From an uncultured Bacilli bacterium (GTDB lineage Bacteria > Bacillota_I > Bacilli_A > RF39 > UBA660), in the NCBI GenBank assembly GCA_947628245.1, contig CANQZH010000042.1, forward strand, positions 1 through 8,628: a DNA stretch of 8,628 bases, in the 5' to 3' direction. Both the position numbers and the translations under genes were made by a program. Under the pieces are notes generated by a model, which saw only the letters and a program-made list of their open reading frames with translations, was not told the DNA's origin and made no database searches. Within the stretch, counting starts at the first letter, position 1; the number at the start of each line of letters is the position of its first letter. This document shows positions 1-5,826 of the stretch, piece by piece.

Positions 1-119
1 GCAACAATTAAAACTAATATAGTTCCAATAAACATCACGGCACTTTTAAAAACGCCTCTTTTAAAACCAACAATCATCCCCATTAATAAAAATAAAATAA
101 TAATTACATCAATTAACAT
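1..119 (-). CDS. CvpA-family membrane protein, N-terminal part (cut by window edge)
   Basis: An open frame starts at the ATG at 119-117 and runs off the left edge, giving 39 complete codons. The peptide begins MLIDVIIILFLL and continues with a GFKRGVFKS segment and a second hydrophobic stretch. This is the usual start of CvpA-family proteins: a short first membrane helix, the GF(K/R)RG turn, then the next helix. CvpA proteins are small inner-membrane proteins linked to colicin V production in E. coli; their general role in Firmicutes is poorly defined. An AGGAAAGAG ribosome site lies about 8 bases upstream. The gene starts 37 bases after the ftsW stop on the same strand with no terminator between, so it is probably cotranscribed with ftsW. 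The family call rests only on the N-terminus. Confidence 0.72.
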   Translation of the reverse strand, partial: MLIDVIIILFLLMGMIVGFKRGVFKSAVMFIGTILVLIV

Positions 120-156
120 AAAATCAACTCTTTCCTATTTAATTATAATATATCTT

Positions 157-1308
157 TTATAAATTAGCAATTTCTCTTTTTTCTTCATTTTTAGCGGTTT
201 CAAAAGATATTCTTTGTAAAACAAACATCATTACAATTACATTTAAACAAAATGAACCACCATAACTTAAGAAAGGAAGAGGAACACCTGTTAAAGGAAT
301 TAAAGCTAATATTCCTAAAAAATTAATTAATAAATGCAATAACAAATAAATAAATGTTCCATAACAAATTATTTGATTACGAATTAAATCAGCTCTTTTA
401 GCTAACTTTAAAATCCGATATAACATATAAACATATCCTAAAATAATTAAAATACCTACTATAAGACCTAATTCTTCAACAATAATGGGAAAAATAAAAT
501 CCGTATGAGCTTCTGGTAAATATAAATATTTTTGAGTAGAATTACCTAGTCCAACCCCAAATAAACCACCATTATGAAAAGCAATAAAACCATTACAAAC
601 TTGATATCCCGTATCTTCCATATAACGGCTACAAGGAGCTTGAAATTGTAATCTTTGTAATTGACTACTATTAAATAAATCAGAACGAGAATATAAAAGA
701 ATAAAGGCTCCAACAATTAAAGCAATACCTAAATGTTTAATAATCTTTACTTTACTTTTTTTAGGAAAAGGAACAGTTAAAAAAGTAAAAAAAGTAATAC
801 CTGCAATAATAATTGCTCCTCCAAAATCCGGTTGTTTAGCAATAAAAACAAAAATTACTATAGCAATAATAATAGGAATTAAATTATAAGTAAACGGTTT
901 ATGTCTTTTAATACTATTTTCATAAAAAGTTGCCATGAAAATAATCAAAGCTGTTTTAGCAAATTCAGTAGGTTGAAAATTAAAAAAACCTAAATCAAGC
1001 CAACTTTGAGCACCACCAGCAATAATTCCATAACTAAAAACTAAACCTAAACTAATTAAAATAGCAATTAAATAAATAAAACCACCATATTTATATTTTT
1101 CAGTTGGAATCATCAAAACAATAAAACCAATAATATACGCCCCAATAACATAAATTAATTGTTTACCAAAAAAGTAATAAGTTGATACATCATAACGTAA
1201 CACAGCTGAAACACTTGAAGCAGATAAAACCATAACAAGCCCAATAATGGTATACAAAATAGTTAAAACTAACAATGGTTTATCAATCCTGCGAAATAAT
1301 ATTTGCAT
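157..1308 (-). CDS. ftsW: FtsW, division septum peptidoglycan glycosyltransferase (SEDS family)
   Basis: This 383-residue polytopic membrane protein has about ten hydrophobic segments and is the usual size for a SEDS protein. FtsW polymerises lipid II into septal glycan strands together with its cognate class B penicillin-binding protein. Visible hallmarks are VMVLSASS near residue 25, WLDLGFFNFQPTEFAK (103-118), KQPDFGGA (158-165), a GYQ...GGLFGVGLGNSTQK block (234-260), LPEAHTDFIF (264-273) and LSYGGS (347-352). Asp270 in HTDFIF aligns with the proposed catalytic Asp297 of E. coli FtsW. The LPEAHTDFIF and GLGNSTQK forms favour FtsW over RodA. The large outer loop carries two cysteines, Cys226 and Cys238, which could form a disulfide. 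The ATG is preceded by GGTGAG at a 6-base spacing. The gene is divergent from the small peptide gene at 1432 and lies upstream of the CvpA-like gene. Confidence 0.93.
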   Translation of the reverse strand: MQILFRRIDKPLLVLTILYTIIGLVMVLSASSVSAVLRYDVSTYYFFGKQLIYVIGAYIIGFIVLMIPTEKYKYGGFIYLIAILISLGLVFSYGIIAGGAQSWLDLGFFNFQPTEFAKTALIIFMATFYENSIKRHKPFTYNLIPIIIAIVIFVFIAKQPDFGGAIIIAGITFFTFLTVPFPKKSKVKIIKHLGIALIVGAFILLYSRSDLFNSSQLQRLQFQAPCSRYMEDTGYQVCNGFIAFHNGGLFGVGLGNSTQKYLYLPEAHTDFIFPIIVEELGLIVGILIILGYVYMLYRILKLAKRADLIRNQIICYGTFIYLLLHLLINFLGILALIPLTGVPLPFLSYGGSFCLNVIVMMFVLQRISFETAKNEEKREIANL

Positions 1309-1338
1309 ATGCTACTCACCATAATCATCTTATCATAC

Positions 1339-1359
1339 TTTATCAAACTTTTTGATAAA
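1339..1359. repeat. Perfect 9-3-9 inverted repeat between ftsW and the small peptide gene
   Basis: TTTATCAAA at 1339-1347 and TTTGATAAA at 1351-1359 are exact inverted copies around a 3-base centre (CTT). The repeat lies in the divergent promoter region and covers the candidate -10 of ftsW. A dyad of this size and position is typical of a dimeric repressor operator. It could also fold in RNA, but no U-tract follows it directly on either strand that would make it a convincing terminator. The regulator is unknown. Confidence 0.6.
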
Positions 1360-1380
1360 AATTTCTTTTTTTAATGTCAA
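1352..1380 (-). promoter_or_regulatory. Candidate sigma-A promoter of the ftsW operon
   Basis: On the minus strand a perfect -35 TTGACA (1380-1375) is followed after 17 bases by TATCAA (1357-1352), which matches 4 of 6 positions of the -10 consensus. The -10 falls in one arm of the palindrome at 1339-1359. The predicted start leaves a leader of roughly 35-40 bases before the ATG. A second -10-like TATGAT lies further downstream but lacks a matching -35. Confidence 0.5.
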
Positions 1381-1431
1381 AAAATGAATATTTTAATAAA
1401 CTATAGTAGAAAGATTAAGGAGGTTACATAT

Positions 1432-1617
1432 ATGTATTATTATGGAAATAATGGATACTACGGTGGCGGATACCAACAACCTTGCTGCAACAATGGATAT
1501 GCTGGATACACTTCAGGTTATGGAGCTGGAGCTGCTATATGGATCGTTTTATTCATCTTATTAGTTATCATAATTGGTGCAGGATGGTATGGTAACTATA
1601 ACAATAACAACAATTAA
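1432..1617 (+). CDS. Tiny Gly/Tyr/Asn-rich single-helix membrane peptide (YjcZ-like)
   Basis: This 61-residue peptide has three parts: a Tyr/Gly/Asn-rich head (about 1-34, with a CC pair at 18-19), one hydrophobic helix AIWIVLFILLVIIIGAGW (35-52), and a short tail of Asn and Tyr. The helix closely resembles the conserved VLFILLIIVGA core of the tiny YjcZ-type membrane proteins of Bacilli, which are often annotated as sporulation proteins; their molecular function is not established. I chose the ATG at 1432 because a full AAGGAGG (1417-1423) lies 8 bases upstream. An in-frame ATG at 1384 would add 16 residues but has no ribosome site. No convincing sigma-A promoter is visible; only a -10-like TATAGT (1402-1407) without a -35. 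That would fit an alternative sigma factor, but it does not prove one. The gene stands alone and ends in its own terminator. Confidence 0.75.
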   Translation: MYYYGNNGYYGGGYQQPCCNNGYAGYTSGYGAGAAIWIVLFILLVIIIGAGWYGNYNNNNN

Positions 1618-1621
1618 TCTA

Positions 1622-1651
1622 AAAAAGAATAGCCCAAAAACTATTCTTTTT
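1622..1651 (+). terminator. Rho-independent terminator of the small peptide gene
   Basis: An 11-base arm ending GAATAG (1622-1632) pairs with CTATTC plus a T-run (1641-1651) around an 8-base loop. It begins 4 bases after the stop codon. The A-rich left arm and T-rich right arm mean it could also act on the opposite strand. Confidence 0.85.
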
Positions 1652-1671
1652 AATTATCCTTTTACACTTTA

Positions 1672-1701
1672 TTGACATTTTTTTATTATTTGTGATAAAA
1701 T
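1672..1701 (+). promoter_or_regulatory. Sigma-A promoter of def with extended -10
   Basis: A perfect -35 TTGACA (1672-1677) is followed after 18 bases by TAAAAT (1696-1701), which matches 5 of 6 consensus positions. A TGA extended -10 element lies directly upstream (1693-1695). It sits just after the terminator of the preceding gene, so def is expected to be transcribed alone. Confidence 0.75.
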
Positions 1702-1726
1702 AGAACAAGTTTATGGGGTGATTACA

Positions 1727-2278
1727 ATGATATTACCAGATTTAAAAATTCTAGATGAAAAAGATAAAAGATTACATCAAAAATCCAAACCAGTTACTTT
1801 TCCTTTAAATGATTCAGATAAAAAAATGATTGAAGATATGCTTTTATTTTTAAAAATGAGTCAAATTGAAGAAGAAAGAGTTAAATATGATTTACGAGCT
1901 GGTTGGGGAATGAGTGCAGTTCAATTAGGTAATTTAAAACGTTTTTTTGTAATAGCTGAAGAATTAGAAGATCATTCTTTTAAAGATTACATTATTATTA
2001 ATCCGGAAATTATCTCTCATAGTGAAGAACTAATTTATGTTGGTGAGGGTGAAGGATGTTTAAGTGTTAATCGTGAAGTTGAAGGAATTGTTCCAAGGTA
2101 TGCAAGAATGACTGTTAAATATCAAAATATGAATGGTGAAGAAATTAAAATGAGAGTAAGAGAAGATGTTGCTATAGCCTTTCAACACGAAATGGATCAC
2201 TTAGAAGGTATTTTATTTGTTGATAAAATTGATCCTAAAAATCCTTATAAAAATAAAGAATTTATGAGAGAAATATAA
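1727..2278 (+). CDS. def: Peptide deformylase, type 2
   Basis: This 183-residue cytosolic metalloenzyme removes the formyl group from the N-terminal methionine of new proteins. Its length matches Gram-positive type 2 deformylases. All three family motifs are present: GWGMSAVQ (59-66), EGCLS (109-113) and QHEMDHLEG (153-161). The metal ligands are Cys111, His154 and His158, with catalytic Glu155, the same numbering as in the S. aureus enzyme. Motif 1 departs from the common GxGLAAPQ (Met-Ser for Leu-Ala and Val for Pro), while its key Gly and Gln residues are kept. I chose the ATG at 1727 because GGGGTG (1715-1720) lies 6 bases upstream. An in-frame GTG at 1718 lies inside that ribosome site. 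The gene is convergent with the mtaB operon and shows no U-tract terminator of its own. Confidence 0.95.
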   Translation: MILPDLKILDEKDKRLHQKSKPVTFPLNDSDKKMIEDMLLFLKMSQIEEERVKYDLRAGWGMSAVQLGNLKRFFVIAEELEDHSFKDYIIINPEIISHSEELIYVGEGEGCLSVNREVEGIVPRYARMTVKYQNMNGEEIKMRVREDVAIAFQHEMDHLEGILFVDKIDPKNPYKNKEFMREI

Positions 2279-2306
2279 AAAAAATGAGTTACTGATCATA
2301 ACCCAT
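2277..2306 (-). terminator. Terminator of the mtaB operon, overlapping the last stop codon
   Basis: Read on the minus strand, arm ATGGGTTA (2306-2299) pairs with TAACTCAT (2291-2284) as eight pairs including one G-U, around a 7-base loop, followed by a run of seven U (2283-2277). The first arm encodes Met-Gly-Tyr of the 127-residue protein and its stop codon is in the second arm. On the plus strand the wobble pair becomes an A-C mismatch and no U-tract follows, so it should work mainly for the minus strand. Confidence 0.72.
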
Positions 2307-2672
2307 CATATGTAAAGCAAAAATTAAATCATTATATAGATCACTAACATTAGAACTATTATTTTGTTTAGCAAGCATTATATCTTGCCATATTTCATAA
2401 AGATGCTTATAGTCATCTTTTTTTCTTTCTTGTTCTTCACTAGTTCCTTCATTTAAAGTTTCATAAAAACTATTCATTGCTCTTTTAATAAATTCATCTA
2501 ACTTTGTAAAATCCATTTTACCAACTTGCATTAATTCATAAATTTGATTTTCTTTAGTACAAATATTAGCTACCTTATTTTCTTTTAAATAATTAAAATT
2601 AGCTTTTACTAATCCAACTTCACTTCCAAAATCTTCTAATATCCATTCAGTTAATCTTAATTTTTCAAACAT
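2289..2672 (-). CDS. Unrecognised 127-residue soluble protein, mtaB operon
   Basis: I do not recognise this protein. It starts MFEKLRLTEWILEDFG and is rich in Glu, Asp and Lys. It looks mostly helical, with no signal peptide, membrane segment or obvious metal motif; the only cysteine is Cys38. The middle (about 52-105) looks like long amphipathic helices, and the C-terminus is LHMMGYDQ. The start ATG has an AGAAGGG ribosome site about 6 bases upstream. The gene begins 25 bases after the mtaB stop on the same strand with no terminator between, and ends in a terminator that overlaps its stop codon. It is therefore very likely cotranscribed with mtaB as the last gene of the unit. Codon use looks like that of its neighbours. 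A link to tRNA modification is suggested only by position. Confidence 0.75.
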   Translation of the reverse strand: MFEKLRLTEWILEDFGSEVGLVKANFNYLKENKVANICTKENQIYELMQVGKMDFTKLDEFIKRAMNSFYETLNEGTSEEQERKKDDYKHLYEIWQDIMLAKQNNSSNVSDLYNDLIFALHMMGYDQ

Positions 2673-2697
2673 AGTCTACCCTTCTATCTTTAAATAA

Positions 2698-3957
2698 TTA
2701 TACAACTTTCTTTCCCATAAGAAAACCATTTTCAAACCCACATATATAAACTTTAATAATTTGATTAGCCTCTACTTCATCATTTATTTTAACTTTTAAA
2801 TAATTATCTGTAATTCCAACATTATTTTGTAAAACTAAAACATCTAAAGTTTGATTAAGATATTTTTGATAATAATTTTTTTCTAATTCATTAGAAATAT
2901 CAATTAATCTTTTACTTCTTTTTTTCTTTTCTTCTTCACTTACTTGATTATCCATTAAAGCAGCTTTAGTTTTATCTCTTCTAGAATATGGAAAAACGTG
3001 AATTTTGGCAAAATTAATTTCTTTAGCTGTATTAATTGTTTCTAAAAATAATTCTTCAGTTTCAAAAGGATGTCCAACAATAATATCAGTAGTAATAGCT
3101 ATATCAGGTCTCACATCTCTAATCTTTTTAATAATTTCTTTATATTCTTTTAAATCATATTTACGGTTCATTAATTTTAAAATTTCATCACTACCAGCTT
3201 GTAAAGGAATATGTAAGTGATTACAAATTTTAGGATTATTTTTTAATTCTTCAAGAAATTTATCATTTAATTCAGTTATTTCAATTGAAGATATTCTAAT
3301 CTTTTTTAAATTTGGTTCTTTACTTATTTCTCTAATTAAATCAGTTAAATCGTGATTAGAATTATAGTATGCTCCTGTATGAATACCCGTTAAAACAATT
3401 TCTTGATGATTATTTGCTACTAAATTATGAACTTCTTCTAAAGTTGTATTAAAATCTTTACTTCTTACACTTCCTCTTACAAAAGGAATTACACAATAAC
3501 TACAAAAATTATCACAGCCATCTTCAATTTTAACAAATGCCCTTGTATGAGTTTCAAACTTTTTAATTTGCATATCTTCAAATGGTAATTGTCTATTTTC
3601 ATTAATATATTCATATTTCTTTTGTTTGCTTAAATATTCTTTAATAATATTAACAATTTCGCTTTTCTTTTGATTACCTAATAAAATATCAATACCTAAC
3701 TTTTCATATTCTTCCCTTTTATTTTGACTAGAACAACCACACACAACTAATAAAGCCTTAGGAAAAAGTTTTTTAAAATGTCTTACCATTTTCATTGATT
3801 TATGATCAGAAGTATTAGTTACTGTACAAGTATTTATAATAACAATATCAGGTTTTTCTTCATTTTCTTTAAAGCCATCTTTTAATAATAATTCTTTTAT
3901 TATTTCACTTTCATAAGCATTAACTTTACAACCTAAAGTATAAATCAAAAAATTCAT
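2698..3957 (-). CDS. mtaB: MtaB, tRNA t6A37 methylthiotransferase (radical SAM)
   Basis: This 419-residue cytosolic iron-sulfur enzyme converts t6A37 to ms2t6A37 in tRNAs reading A-starting codons, such as tRNA-Lys(UUU), which stabilises codon pairing. The N-terminal methylthiotransferase domain shows TLGCKVNAYES (7-17), the form that separates MtaB from MiaB. Its expected cluster ligands are Cys10, Cys44 and Cys75, with an extra Cys73 in VVCGC. The radical SAM domain carries the CxxxCxxC motif in DGCDNFCSYC (Cys148, Cys152, Cys155), followed by VIPFVRGSVRS. The C-terminal 60 or so residues match a TRAM-type RNA-binding domain in length and position. GAGGTGG lies 5 bases before the ATG. The gene has its own promoter and heads a two-gene unit with the 127-residue gene. 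Confidence 0.93.
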   Translation of the reverse strand: MNFLIYTLGCKVNAYESEIIKELLLKDGFKENEEKPDIVIINTCTVTNTSDHKSMKMVRHFKKLFPKALLVVCGCSSQNKREEYEKLGIDILLGNQKKSEIVNIIKEYLSKQKKYEYINENRQLPFEDMQIKKFETHTRAFVKIEDGCDNFCSYCVIPFVRGSVRSKDFNTTLEEVHNLVANNHQEIVLTGIHTGAYYNSNHDLTDLIREISKEPNLKKIRISSIEITELNDKFLEELKNNPKICNHLHIPLQAGSDEILKLMNRKYDLKEYKEIIKKIRDVRPDIAITTDIIVGHPFETEELFLETINTAKEINFAKIHVFPYSRRDKTKAALMDNQVSEEEKKKRSKRLIDISNELEKNYYQKYLNQTLDVLVLQNNVGITDNYLKVKINDEVEANQIIKVYICGFENGFLMGKKVV

Positions 3958-3982
3958 TTAAACCACCTCAAATATAACTAAA

Positions 3983-4011
3983 AATCTAACACAAACCATA
4001 ATCATCGTCAA
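3983..4011 (-). promoter_or_regulatory. Promoter of the mtaB operon with extended -10
   Basis: On the minus strand TTGACG (4011-4006, 5 of 6 matches) is followed after 17 bases by TAGATT (3988-3983, 4 of 6), with a TGT extended -10 element directly upstream. It starts just beyond the U-tract of the preceding gene's terminator, so the mtaB unit can be transcribed independently. Confidence 0.65.
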
Positions 4012-4012
4012 G

Positions 4013-4034
4013 AAAAAAACTACTATTAGTAGTT
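4013..4034 (-). terminator. Terminator overlapping the stop codon of the 161-residue gene
   Basis: On the minus strand AACTACT (4034-4028) pairs with AGTAGTT (4024-4018) around a 3-base loop, followed by U residues to 4013. The first two bases of the stem are the last two bases of the TAA stop codon. Confidence 0.75.
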
Positions 4035-4518
4035 AATTTAATAAACGATTTAATTCTTTTAAAGTTTGCAAAAAAGCTTCTTCTCTTTCATAATGAAAAA
4101 TAGTTGTTTCATCATTTAATTTTTCGGTATGTTCATTAATCATATCAGTTAAATTAATTTTTTTAGCTGGTATTACATCATCAACTAATTCAACTTTATC
4201 ATATTGTAAATGTTTCTTATTAGATTCTTTTATTAATTCATCATAGCTAATAATAGCTTTTTGTTCTTGTTCTTCTTCATACGCTGTCATATCAACCAAA
4301 GGTTCAGGATTTTCAACTATTGTTTCTACAATGTGTTCTAAGTCAATATTATTATTCATCTCTTCACTTCCTATATTTGGTTTATCATCATCTTCACTTT
4401 TTAAGACATATATTAAAGCAATTGTTAATATTAATAATGCTAAAACTGAAAAATATAATATGTAATCAATAAAAGATAAACTGGATAAAATAGCAATTAT
4501 ATCATTTATTAATTTCAC
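4033..4518 (-). CDS. Unrecognised membrane-anchored acidic protein, 161 residues
   Basis: I cannot assign a family. The N-terminus has a long hydrophobic stretch (about 17-39, possibly reaching back to residue 7), which should anchor it in the membrane. The rest is hydrophilic and strongly acidic, with a probably disordered linker (41-70) rich in Asp, Glu and Asn. A segment at 75-97 with YEEEQEQKAIISYDELIK looks like a conserved linear motif. The C-terminal helix (about 140-161) contains YEREEAFLQTLKELNRLL. With few basic residues after the helix, the side of the membrane is unclear. The start is GTG at 4518, with AGAGGTGA 6 bases upstream. The gene is bounded by terminators on both sides, and only a TATAAA (4542-4537) hints at a promoter. 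Without a known partner I infer only a membrane-tethered scaffold or adaptor shape. Confidence 0.75.
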   Translation of the reverse strand: MKLINDIIAILSSLSFIDYILYFSVLALLILTIALIYVLKSEDDDKPNIGSEEMNNNIDLEHIVETIVENPEPLVDMTAYEEEQEQKAIISYDELIKESNKKHLQYDKVELVDDVIPAKKINLTDMINEHTEKLNDETTIFHYEREEAFLQTLKELNRLLN

Positions 4519-4558
4519 TTGATGTCACCTCTTCCATTTATAGTTTACCAAAGAATTT

Positions 4559-4588
4559 AAAAAGTAGGAAGTTAAATATTCCTACTTT
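4559..4588 (-). terminator. Terminator overlapping the stop codon of the 395-residue surface protein gene
   Basis: On the minus strand AAAGTAGGAA (4588-4579) pairs perfectly over ten bases with TTCCTACTTT (4570-4561) around an 8-base loop. The U-run is five bases, partly inside the stem. Two bases of the TAA stop codon form the base of the stem. Confidence 0.7.
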
Positions 4589-5774
4589 ACATAGTTGTTA
4601 ACATATAAGGATTGTCAATACTACCATCTCCAGATGTATTTAATTTCTTAATAATTGTTATAACAGGTCTAATTCCTTTTTTATCACTTTCGGCGATATC
4701 TTTATTTAAACCATTATTATTAGCCGTAATATAATAATTAACTTTATTATCTTTTTTATTTAAAGTCATTGTCCACCAATCTCTAGTAATATCTTCTTTA
4801 TTTAAATAAGAACCAGCAAGTAAAACATCATCAGCAGTCATTAAAGCAATTTTAGCACTTACCATTGTTCCCGGACAACTAACAACCGGTGATTGTTCAT
4901 TAAATATTCTTTGTTCCGGTAAATAATAAATTACGCCTTCTTCTTCAATCTGAGCATTATCATCAGTACAATATTTAGAATTAGCAATATAATGATCATA
5001 ATCTTTTAAATTAACATCATACCAACTAGTTAAATAACTATAAATAGTAGATTCATTAAAAGCAGTACTTTCACTTTCATTACTATCAAAAAAAGCACTT
5101 TCTTCTTCTAATAAATCATCTAATACCATACTTACAGTTCCATCAGCATTAATTCTGACAATTCGCCATAACTTATTTGCTAAACTAACATAATTATTAG
5201 CTACATTACCTTTAAAATAATAAACACTTCCCTCATCAGTAGTTGTTTCTACTAAACCATCAGCATTATCAGTTACAATTTGATTATTTTTTAAAACAAA
5301 ACTTTTTAAACTATTATCAACAACCTCTTTTTCAATTTTTAAAGAAGCATTTAAATCTAATTTACTTGAATTATAAAAGATTAAAGTATAACTTTGAGTT
5401 TTAAAAGCCTCAATTTTAATTTGATTTTTAATTGTTTTTTGTTTAATATTATCTTCGATATTAGGAAATATTTCTTCTTTAGATATTAATTTATATGTAA
5501 CATCATCACTAGCTTCGACATCTTGTAATTTAATACTATAATATTGTTCACTATCTAATGAATTAGTAATTGAAAAATTTATTTCATAGGTATCTTCATT
5601 AGTTTTAACTTGATTACCATTTAAATAATTAATTGATAAACCTTCTAAAACATTAATCATTGCCATAGTTTGTTCTTCTTCTTTTAAAAAGTTAACATAT
5701 CCAACTTCCACAATAATTAATAAACCTATTAAAGTTATAATAAATGTCATAAAAATTTTATATTTTGTTCTCAA
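4587..5774 (-). CDS. Membrane-anchored extracellular protein with DUF6273-like C-terminal domain
   Basis: This 395-residue protein has a short basic N-terminus (RTKYK), one membrane helix (about 7-28) and a large, probably extracellular part. Residues 40-155 alternate hydrophobic and polar residues, like a beta-rich fold. From about 183 the sequence YYFKGN...KLWRIVRINADGTVSMVLDD begins a domain seen in many Firmicute surface proteins. It continues with IALMTADDVLLAG, DWWTM and the ending GIRPVITI plus SGDGSIDNPYML. That layout fits DUF6273-like domains; the exact Pfam name is from memory and the function is unknown. Cys269 and Cys300 may form a disulfide. I chose the TTG at 5774 because AGGGTGG lies 5 bases upstream. 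A GTG at 5783 overlaps that site. It follows uvrC on the same strand but has its own strong promoter, and I see no functional tie to repair. Confidence 0.8.
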   Translation of the reverse strand: MRTKYKIFMTFIITLIGLLIIVEVGYVNFLKEEEQTMAMINVLEGLSINYLNGNQVKTNEDTYEINFSITNSLDSEQYYSIKLQDVEASDDVTYKLISKEEIFPNIEDNIKQKTIKNQIKIEAFKTQSYTLIFYNSSKLDLNASLKIEKEVVDNSLKSFVLKNNQIVTDNADGLVETTTDEGSVYYFKGNVANNYVSLANKLWRIVRINADGTVSMVLDDLLEEESAFFDSNESESTAFNESTIYSYLTSWYDVNLKDYDHYIANSKYCTDDNAQIEEEGVIYYLPEQRIFNEQSPVVSCPGTMVSAKIALMTADDVLLAGSYLNKEDITRDWWTMTLNKKDNKVNYYITANNNGLNKDIAESDKKGIRPVITIIKKLNTSGDGSIDNPYMLTTM

Positions 5775-5797
5775 TAGTACCACCCTACTCTAAATAA

Positions 5798-5826
5798 AGT
5801 ATATAATTTTTAAAATTAGTTGTCAA
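5798..5826 (-). promoter_or_regulatory. Near-consensus sigma-A promoter of the surface protein gene, starting inside uvrC
   Basis: On the minus strand a perfect TTGACA (5826-5821) is followed after exactly 17 bases by TATACT (5803-5798, 5 of 6). The -35 lies within the last three sense codons of uvrC (Ile-Asp-Asn). This is the best-matching promoter in the window and suggests substantial expression of the surface protein, independent of uvrC. The predicted leader is only about 15-20 bases. Confidence 0.75.

Noticed and set aside
1384..1431. Upstream ATG extending the small peptide by 16 residues
   Set aside because: No Shine-Dalgarno precedes it, whereas AAGGAGG is ideally placed for the ATG at 1432; the extra residues do not fit the peptide's low-complexity head.
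3005..3220. Plus-strand open frame of 71 codons
   Set aside because: It lies wholly inside mtaB on the opposite strand, has no ribosome site and no recognisable domain, while mtaB shows its family motifs across the same bases.
5775..5783. GTG start three codons upstream for the surface protein
   Set aside because: The GTG is part of the AGGGTGG ribosome site itself; the TTG at 5774 has proper spacing.
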